Shown piece after piece: positions 6,094-10,915 of a DNA stretch of 10,915 nt (positions are counted from its first letter, which is position 1; each line of letters begins with the position of its first letter). The stretch is from an uncultured Clostridia bacterium. Its GTDB lineage: Bacteria; Bacillota; Clostridia; Christensenellales; Borkfalkiaceae. The position numbers were made by a program, and so were the translations under genes. The notes below the pieces were generated by a model that was not told the DNA's origin, made no database searches, and was given only the letters and a program-made list of their open reading frames with translations. Location: the NCBI GenBank assembly GCA_944372565.1, contig CALVZR010000187.1, forward strand, positions 1-10,915, given 5' to 3'.

Positions 6094-6543
6094 ATGAAAA
6101 TCATTTTAATAAAAGACGTAAAAGGCACGGGCAAAAAGGGAGATATCGTGGATTGCAAGGACGGGTTCGCCCGTTTCCTGCTTAAAAACGGCAGCGCTAA
6201 AGAGGCGAGCTCGCAGGCGATCAACGACAACAAGCAACAAAAGGAAGCCGCGGCTTTCCACCTTGCCGAACAGAAACGCAAAAACCATGAACTCAAGGAG
6301 CTTTTGCAGGGCAAGGAAATCGTCGTTTCTGTAAAGACGGGCGAAAACGGAAAATTCTTCGGCAGCGTGACCAGCAAGGAAATTTCCGAAAAACTTGCCG
6401 AATCGGGTTATGAAGTGGACAAAAAGAAAATAATATTAAACGCACCGATAAAATCGACGGGCGTCTATTCGCTGGACGTCCGCATTTCCGCAGAGGAAAC
6501 GGCGAAAATAAAAATCAAAGTGGAAAGCTCGAATCATGATTGA
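6094..6543 (+). CDS. rplI: 50S ribosomal protein L9
   Basis: L9 binds 23S rRNA near the base of the L1 stalk and helps keep reading frame. The 149-residue length is typical. The N-terminal RNA-binding domain (1-about 45) has MKIILIKDVKGTGKKGDIV and DGFARFLLKNGSAKEAS (23-39). A long connecting helix rich in K, Q and E (about 42-74) leads to the C-terminal domain, which includes GENGKFFGSVTSKEISEKL (83-101), strongly conserved in L9. The family usually has YARN-L-P in the first motif, but this copy has FARFLLK, so two habitual residues are changed. The ATG at 6094 follows GGAGGTG. It is not beside rpsF, rpsR, ssb or dnaB, its common neighbours, and it overlaps the next gene by 8 nt. Confidence 0.95.
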   Translation: MKIILIKDVKGTGKKGDIVDCKDGFARFLLKNGSAKEASSQAINDNKQQKEAAAFHLAEQKRKNHELKELLQGKEIVVSVKTGENGKFFGSVTSKEISEKLAESGYEVDKKKIILNAPIKSTGVYSLDVRISAEETAKIKIKVESSNHD

Positions 6544-7774
6544 AAACAAGCCCGAAAACCAGACGGACGAAACGAAAGGAGAAGAAAAAATCCTTTCCGA
6601 GTCCTCCCCCGCGGAGGGCAAAGCGGAAGGGGGCGAAAATACCGCTCTTCCCCCAAAACGGAGCGGAAAGAAAAAGTTCATCTTTTTTCTGATCTTTTTC
6701 CTCATCTGCGGGGCAAGCCTCGCCGTTACGGCGGTGAGCGATTTTTCGGGAGACGTTCTCCCTTTGAGCGAGATCCTCGCCACCATCGGCAGCAACTGGT
6801 TTTATCTGATCATCGCAGTCGCGTGCTGCTTACTCGTTTTATTTTTCGACTGGCTCAAAACGGTTTGCCTGATGTACGGTTTCCGCCGCAAAGCGCATTG
6901 GAAAATGTGCGCGGAAGTCGCCGTGATCACCAAGTTTTACGACTACGTAACCCCCTTCGGCGCGGGCGGGCAGCCGTTCGCCGCCTATCTGATGACCAAG
7001 CGCGGCATAGACGGCGGCACGTCCACCGCGGTGGTCATCTGCGCGTTTTTGCTCCAACAATTCGCTTTCATTCTGCTGTGCATCCTCAGCATGATCTTTT
7101 CCTTCCACCTCATCACGCCCGCGACCAAGGTGCTGGCGTTCGTGGGGCTGGCGTTTTACGTCGTCGTGCCCGTAACGGTGGTGGTGTTCTCGGTGATGCC
7201 CAAAGCGACCACGAAGATCGTTTCCGGCATCATCCGCCTGTGCGGCAAAATCAAACTGGTGCGCGACCCCGATAAAACCATCCGCAAGGCGATGGGGGTG
7301 GTCAGCCGCAACTCCAAATGCCTGAGGAGCATCGGCAAGCACAAGGGCGCGTTTACTTTGGCAACGCTGTGCGCGTTCGCAGCGCAGTTTTCGATGTTTT
7401 CCGTCGCCTACTTCACGCTGAAAACCTTCGGCTACGACCTGCCGGACGTGAACGGTTTCCGCGAATGGCTGGATCTTTCGCAGATCGTGTGCATCCTGTA
7501 CGCCGCGGTGGCGTTCATCCCCACCCCCGGCAACGCGGGCGCGAGCGAAATTTCCTTTTATTTCATCTTCGCGAACAACCTCGCGGGCGGGTCGGGATTC
7601 ACCGCCATGCTGATCTGGCGCGTTTTGAGCTATTATATGTATATCATCATCGGCGCCTGCCTGTCGTTCTGCACGTCGAGAATCGAAAGCCGCCGCATCC
7701 ATAAAATGGAACGCGAACAGGCCGCGCTCGCGGCAGCCGCGCCGCCCGAAGAGCGGGAACAAAAAGAAGAATAA
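6536..7774 (+). CDS. LPG-synthase-TM / UPF0104 flippase-like multi-pass membrane protein
   Basis: This 412-residue protein matches the lysylphosphatidylglycerol synthase transmembrane family (PF03706-like, flippase-like domain found in MprF). Residues 1-47 are hydrophilic and disordered. Membrane segments appear near 48-66, 84-104, 163-190, 198-221, 272-294, 314-328 and 355-379. Family motifs are YVTPFGAGGQPFAAYL (137-152) and AFIPTPGNAGASEISFYF (326-343). There is no C-terminal LysX or MprF catalytic domain, so it is not a full MprF; it may move or use a lipid or polyprenyl-linked substrate. The ATG at 6536 is inside the end of rplI (8-nt overlap), with GGAAAG as a ribosome binding site, so translation is coupled. 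A terminator follows at once. The family is well supported; the substrate is unknown. Confidence 0.87.
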   Translation: MIENKPENQTDETKGEEKILSESSPAEGKAEGGENTALPPKRSGKKKFIFFLIFFLICGASLAVTAVSDFSGDVLPLSEILATIGSNWFYLIIAVACCLLVLFFDWLKTVCLMYGFRRKAHWKMCAEVAVITKFYDYVTPFGAGGQPFAAYLMTKRGIDGGTSTAVVICAFLLQQFAFILLCILSMIFSFHLITPATKVLAFVGLAFYVVVPVTVVVFSVMPKATTKIVSGIIRLCGKIKLVRDPDKTIRKAMGVVSRNSKCLRSIGKHKGAFTLATLCAFAAQFSMFSVAYFTLKTFGYDLPDVNGFREWLDLSQIVCILYAAVAFIPTPGNAGASEISFYFIFANNLAGGSGFTAMLIWRVLSYYMYIIIGACLSFCTSRIESRRIHKMEREQAALAAAAPPEEREQKEE

Positions 7775-7778
7775 CTTT

Positions 7779-7816
7779 ACGGGGAGAGCGCCCTGCGGCG
7801 CCCTCCCCCGTTTTTT
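7779..7816 (+). terminator. Intrinsic terminator of the rplI operon
   Basis: ACGGGGAGAGCGCC (7779-7792) pairs with GGCGCCCTCCCCCGT (7797-7811), with one bulge and one mismatch and loop CTGC. It ends in a run of six T (7811-7816). It starts 5 nt after the stop codon of the flippase-like gene. Confidence 0.85.
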
Positions 7817-7830
7817 AAGAACCGGATTTT

Positions 7831-7871
7831 AAAAGAGGAGCGCCCCGCCGTAGCGGGGCGCTCCTCTTTTT
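7831..7871. terminator. Perfect 18-bp bidirectional terminator hairpin
   Basis: AAAAGAGGAGCGCCCCGC (7831-7848) and its exact complement (7853-7870) enclose the loop CGTA. The A-run on the left and T-run on the right give a U-run in both directions. It acts as a back-up to the previous terminator and as one for the converging rpmF transcript. Confidence 0.85.
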
Positions 7872-7954
7872 ATGCAAATCGTTTTTCCCGTTTTCCTGCC
7901 GCCCCCGCAACCTCGCGCGGGCGCGGTTCCTTTGCCCGCAAAGCGTTTAAAAGC

Positions 7955-7989
7955 AAAAAAGGCGGAACGATTTCGTCCGCCGTTTTTTT
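7955..7989. terminator. Bidirectional terminator downstream of rpmF
   Basis: AAAAAA (7955-7960), stem GGCGGA (7961-7966) and TCCGCC (7976-7981) with inner CG/CG pairs, then TTTTTTT (7983-7989). On the minus strand it is the first hairpin after rpmF that is followed by a U6 run. A weaker CGGCT/AGCCG hairpin (8005-8019) lies between it and the rpmF stop. Confidence 0.8.
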
Positions 7990-8028
7990 CTGCGCAGGAA
8001 AAGACGGCTTTTTCAGCCGCCCGCCCTT

Positions 8029-8223
8029 TTAGTCTTCTTTCTTTTCTTCTTTCTGCGCCACGACCGCTACGCCGTCGTAATATCCGCACTTCTTGCACAC
8101 CCTGTGCGGCATTTTCAGCTCGTGGCACTGCGGGCATTCCGCCAGCGCGGGCGCCGCCACCTTGAAATTCGCAAATCTCTTGTTCGTCCTCTGTTTGGAC
8201 GTTTTACTCTTCTGAACAGCCAT
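8029..8223 (-). CDS. rpmF: 50S ribosomal protein L32
   Basis: L32 is a small zinc-binding protein of the large ribosomal subunit. The 64 residues start MAVQKSKTSKQRTNKRFA, the usual basic L32 N-terminus (often MAVPKRKTSK; here proline is glutamine). A four-cysteine zinc ribbon follows: CPQCHELKMPHRVCKKCGYY (30-49). The C-terminus VVAQKEEKKED is a charged tail. All four cysteines are present, so this is the zinc-dependent form. It starts 2 nt after the yceD stop, and its AGAGGTG ribosome binding site lies inside the end of yceD. Confidence 0.95.
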   Translation of the reverse strand: MAVQKSKTSKQRTNKRFANFKVAAPALAECPQCHELKMPHRVCKKCGYYDGVAVVAQKEEKKED

Positions 8224-8225
8224 TT

Positions 8226-8654
8226 TTATACACCTCTTTTATCGTATTCGCTCTCGGGAAGTTCTATCCCCTTGCAATCCTCTCCGCACACGAAGGCGAT
8301 GGGCATTTCGAAAAGCAGCCTGTCGTTCACCGCCTTGGTGAGATCGATTTTTTCCGCAAAAAACGGGTAATCGTCCTCCGCGCCCGCCGAAGAAAACTCC
8401 TCCGCGAATTTCGCTGCGTATTCCCGCCGCGCGGGTTCGAGGCAGCGCGTGCATTCCCCCGAAAGGGCGAAACAGATCTCCCCTTCAACGAACGCCGTAT
8501 TCTTGTCCACCCGCCTGATCGTTCCGAGAACTTTCACGGGAAGCTCCAGCTTCACGTTGGGAATGGACACGAGCTCTTCTTCGGGCGAATACTCGAAGAA
8601 AAAATCCTCTTCCGTTCTGCCCTTTTTTGCCATTTCCTTCAAATCGATAATCAT
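8226..8654 (-). CDS. yceD: YceD/DUF177 family protein with shortened C-terminus
   Basis: DUF177 (YceD) proteins are almost always next to rpmF and are linked to ribosome or 23S rRNA maturation. This copy has 142 residues. The conserved ECTRCLEPARREY (67-79) supplies a CxxC pair, and PIAFVCGEDCKGIELP (118-133) supplies CxxxC. The family generally continues into a second cysteine pair and a GxNLN motif (CKGLCPxCGxNLN); here the sequence turns into IELPESEYDKRGV and stops, so that pair is missing. A GTG at 8660 is possible as start, but the ATG at 8654 has better spacing to GAGAG upstream. The gene has its own promoter at 8689-8717. Confidence 0.88.
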   Translation of the reverse strand: MIIDLKEMAKKGRTEEDFFFEYSPEEELVSIPNVKLELPVKVLGTIRRVDKNTAFVEGEICFALSGECTRCLEPARREYAAKFAEEFSSAGAEDDYPFFAEKIDLTKAVNDRLLFEMPIAFVCGEDCKGIELPESEYDKRGV

Positions 8655-8688
8655 TTTCACTCTCGGATAAATGCGTTCAAGCTAATCT

Positions 8689-8717
8689 ATTTTATTATAT
8701 TCCGGGCGCATTGTCAA
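8689..8717 (-). promoter_or_regulatory. SigA-type promoter of yceD-rpmF
   Basis: On the minus strand a consensus TTGACA (8717-8712) and TAAAAT (8694-8689) are separated by 17 bp. It lies in the 121-bp gap after ackA. I found no terminator between ackA and this promoter, so readthrough from pta-ackA into yceD-rpmF is also likely. Confidence 0.8.
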
Positions 8718-8775
8718 CTTTTTTTCGATAAAATTTGATAAAACGCCCGCATTTCGCCCCGTTTCCCGAAGAAAC

Positions 8776-9975
8776 TTACGCTTTTTTGACCAAACCGAGC
8801 GTTTCGCGCGCGATGGAAAGCTCTTCGTTGGTGGGAACGACGAGCACTTTCACCTTGGAATCGGGAGCGGAAAGCACGCCCACGCCCGCATGCGGATAGG
8901 CCTCGTTGGCGGCCGCGTCGTACTTGATGCCCATGTATTCCATATCCTGCAGCACGAGGTTGCGGATATAGGGCGAATGTTCGCCGATGCCGCCCGTGAA
9001 CACGACGGCGTCCGCCCCGCCGAGCACAGCGGCGAAACTGCCGATGTATTTCTTCACGCGGTAAGCCACCATTTCGAGGGCGAGCGCGGCGCGCGCGTTG
9101 CCTTCCTTGGCGGCGGCGGTGAGGTCGCGGCAGTCGCTCGAAAGCCCGCTCACGCCCAGCATACCGCACTTTTTATTGAGATAGTTCACCACTTCGTCCG
9201 GCGCGATGCCCAGCTTCACGCGGATATAATCGACGGCGGCGGGATCGATGTCGCCGCTGCGCGTGCCCATCATCAGCCCTTCGAGCGGGGTGAATCCCAT
9301 AGAGGTATCCACGCACTTGCCGTCCTTCACCGCGGAAATCGAAGAACCGTTTCCGAGATGGCAGATGATGAGGCGGCAGTTTTTCGTGCCGAGGATCTTC
9401 GCCGTCTCTTCGGAAACGAACTTGTGCGACGTGCCGTGGAACCCGTATTTGCGCACTTTATACTGCTCGTACACCTCGTAAGGAATGCCGTACATAAAGG
9501 CTTTGGGGGGCATGGTGGAATGGAACGTGGTGTCGCACACCGCCACCATGGGCACGCCCTTCATCACCTCGCGGCAGCTTTTAATGCACGCGATGTTCCC
9601 CGGCATATGCAGGGGACCTAAATCGATGTTCTTTTCGCAGATGCGGATGACTTCGTCGTCGATGACCACCGAGCATTTGAAATCTTCCGCCGAATGGAGC
9701 ACGCGGTGCCCCACCGCGCCGATCTCGTCCACGCTCTTCAACGCGCCCTTTTCGGGGTCGAGCATGGCGTGGAGCACGAGTTCCATCGCCTCTTTATGTG
9801 TGGGCATCTCTCTATTCAAAACGAGTTCCCTGCCGTCGAACGTCTTCTGCGTGAGCACGCCGCCCTTGGCGGTAATGCGCTCGCAAACGCCCTTCAAGAG
9901 CACGCTCTCGTCCTTCATGTCGATAAGCTGATATTTGAGCGAGGAACTCCCCGCGTTGATTACGAGAATTTTCAT
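8776..9975 (-). CDS. ackA: Acetate kinase
   Basis: AckA transfers phosphate from acetyl phosphate to ADP, giving acetate and ATP, the last step of acetate fermentation. The 399-residue length is normal. Catalytic residues known from Methanosarcina AckA are all in place: N7, S10 and S12 (VINAGSSSLKYQ), R91 (GHRVLH), H123, D148 (CDTTFHSTMP), H180 (YGFHGTSH), R239 (GTRSGDIDP) and E384 (PTNEE). HLGNGSS (206-212) and FTGGIGEHSP (326-335) are ATP-binding motifs of the ASKHA fold. After R91 the usual HGGE is HSAE here. ATG 9975 follows AGAGGTG, 12 nt after the pta stop, so the two genes form an operon. Confidence 0.97.
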   Translation of the reverse strand: MKILVINAGSSSLKYQLIDMKDESVLLKGVCERITAKGGVLTQKTFDGRELVLNREMPTHKEAMELVLHAMLDPEKGALKSVDEIGAVGHRVLHSAEDFKCSVVIDDEVIRICEKNIDLGPLHMPGNIACIKSCREVMKGVPMVAVCDTTFHSTMPPKAFMYGIPYEVYEQYKVRKYGFHGTSHKFVSEETAKILGTKNCRLIICHLGNGSSISAVKDGKCVDTSMGFTPLEGLMMGTRSGDIDPAAVDYIRVKLGIAPDEVVNYLNKKCGMLGVSGLSSDCRDLTAAAKEGNARAALALEMVAYRVKKYIGSFAAVLGGADAVVFTGGIGEHSPYIRNLVLQDMEYMGIKYDAAANEAYPHAGVGVLSAPDSKVKVLVVPTNEELSIARETLGLVKKA

Positions 9976-9987
9976 ATCCGCACCTCT

Positions 9988-10915
9988 TTAATTCTGCGTC
10001 TGCAGCGCGGTGATGGCCACCGCCGCCACGATGTCGGCGGGTTTGCACCCGCGGGAAAGGTCGTTGATGGGTTTGGCAAAGCCCTGGCACACGGGGCCGA
10101 TCGCCATAAATCCGCCCAGGCGCTCCACGAGTTTATAGCCGATGTTGCCCGCGTCGAGATCGGGGAAGATGAGCACGTTCGCTCTGCCCGCCACCTTGGA
10201 ATCGGGCGCCTTGATGCGCGCCACGGAAGGGTCGAGCGCGGCGTCGAGCTGCAGCTCGCCGTCCGCTTCGATGTGCGGCGCGATCTCATGGAGTTTTTCA
10301 ACGGCCGCGCGCACTTTATCCACGTCCGCGTGTTTCGCGCTGCCCTTGCTCGAATGGGAGAGGAAGGCGATCCGCGGCTGCAATTCCGCGATGGTGCGGG
10401 CGGATTCTTCCGAGGCGACGGCGATATACGCCAGCTCTTCGGGAGAAGGATTCTGGTTGATGCCGCAGTCCGCGAACACCAGCGCGCCGTCCGGCACGTA
10501 CTGGTTGCCCGTTTTGGGGGGAATCATCAGAAAATAACTCGAAACGAGGGGCACGCCCGGCTTGGTCTTTACGATCTGCAATCCGGGGCGCAGTGTGTTC
10601 GCCGTGGAATGGCACGCGCCCGAAACCAGCCCGTCCGCCTCGCCCGCTTTGAGCATGAGCACGCCGAAATAAGTGTTGTCGTGCGAAAGTTTTTCCGCCT
10701 CTTCCTCGGTCATGCCCTTGTGCTTGCGGAGTTCGAAGAGAAGTTTCGCATAGTCTTTGCACTTTTCGCTCGTTTTGGGGTCGATGATAGTTACGCCCGA
10801 AAGGTTTTCTTCCGGGTGAGCCTTTCTGATCTCCTCCTCGTTGCCGAGGAGCACGATCTTCGCGATGCCGCGCGCCTGCGCGTCCGCCGCGGCCTTCACC
10901 ACGCGCGCGTCCTCC
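9988..10915 (-). CDS. pta: Phosphate acetyltransferase (5' end outside window)
   Basis: Pta exchanges the CoA of acetyl-CoA for phosphate, making acetyl phosphate for AckA. The frame is open to the right edge; the visible part begins EDARVVKAAADAQARG, which is the family's second block, so roughly 20 N-terminal residues are probably missing. An internal GTG at 10902 is not the true start. Conserved stretches include SGACHSTANTLRPGLQI, FADCGINQNPSPEELA, PRIAFLSHSSKGSAKH and the C-terminal block FPDLDAGNIGYKLVERLGG followed by GPVCQGFAKPINDLSRG. The likely full length of about 330 residues indicates the short form without the DRTGG regulatory domain. The stop is 12 nt ahead of ackA. Confidence 0.96.
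   Translation of the reverse strand, partial: EDARVVKAAADAQARGIAKIVLLGNEEEIRKAHPEENLSGVTIIDPKTSEKCKDYAKLLFELRKHKGMTEEEAEKLSHDNTYFGVLMLKAGEADGLVSGACHSTANTLRPGLQIVKTKPGVPLVSSYFLMIPPKTGNQYVPDGALVFADCGINQNPSPEELAYIAVASEESARTIAELQPRIAFLSHSSKGSAKHADVDKVRAAVEKLHEIAPHIEADGELQLDAALDPSVARIKAPDSKVAGRANVLIFPDLDAGNIGYKLVERLGGFMAIGPVCQGFAKPINDLSRGCKPADIVAAVAITALQTQN

Noticed and set aside
8761..8775. GTTTC/GAAAC hairpin just after ackA as a terminator.
   Set aside because: The stem is only 5 bp and weak, and no U-run follows on the minus strand.
1..10915. CRISPR array, insertion sequence, prophage, tRNA or toxin-antitoxin pair.
   Set aside because: No spaced direct repeats, transposase or integrase motifs, cloverleaf sequences or paired small toxin-antitoxin ORFs were seen on either strand.

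Overview
The window looks like a housekeeping stretch of a GC-rich member of the Bacillota, probably an uncultured gut-type clostridium. The evidence is strong AGGAGG-type ribosome binding sites, textbook TTGACA/TATAAT promoters, many intrinsic terminators, and the gene pairs greA-lysS, pta-ackA and yceD-rpmF. A Christensenellales-like lineage is a guess from overall impression only. I see no phage, transposon, tRNA, rRNA or CRISPR, and nothing that amounts to a new multi-gene system.

Layout from left to right. A minus-strand operon (1-2756) reads from its promoter at 2728-2756 through greA, lysS and a membrane-anchored protein of unknown function that runs off the left edge. A 453-bp gap (2676-3128) holds that promoter and also a near-perfect plus-strand promoter that faces no gene and ends at a terminator, a candidate small RNA. 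Next comes a minus-strand pair, a GH78 alpha-L-rhamnosidase-like enzyme followed by a PhnP-like metallo-beta-lactamase-fold hydrolase (5684-3129), with its own promoter. A small 8-cysteine DUF1540 protein (5947-5798, minus) is divergent from a plus-strand operon: rplI (ribosomal protein L9) overlapping a multi-pass flippase-like membrane protein (6030-7774). A stack of terminators (7779-7989) separates this from the converging minus-strand genes. Those are pta (cut by the right edge) and ackA, then yceD and rpmF with their own promoter.

How the genes work together. Pta and AckA turn acetyl-CoA into acetate and ATP. YceD and RpmF are a conserved ribosome-related pair. GreA and LysS serve transcription and translation. 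The rhamnosidase/MBL pair is the most accessory-looking part, with features suggesting cytoplasmic processing of a rhamnosyl-type substrate. Points worth a second look are the orphan promoter, the altered catalytic motif of the GH78 protein, a YceD lacking its usual C-terminal cysteine pair, the rplI-flippase overlap, and a strong plus-oriented terminator at the 3' end of the minus-strand DUF1540 gene.
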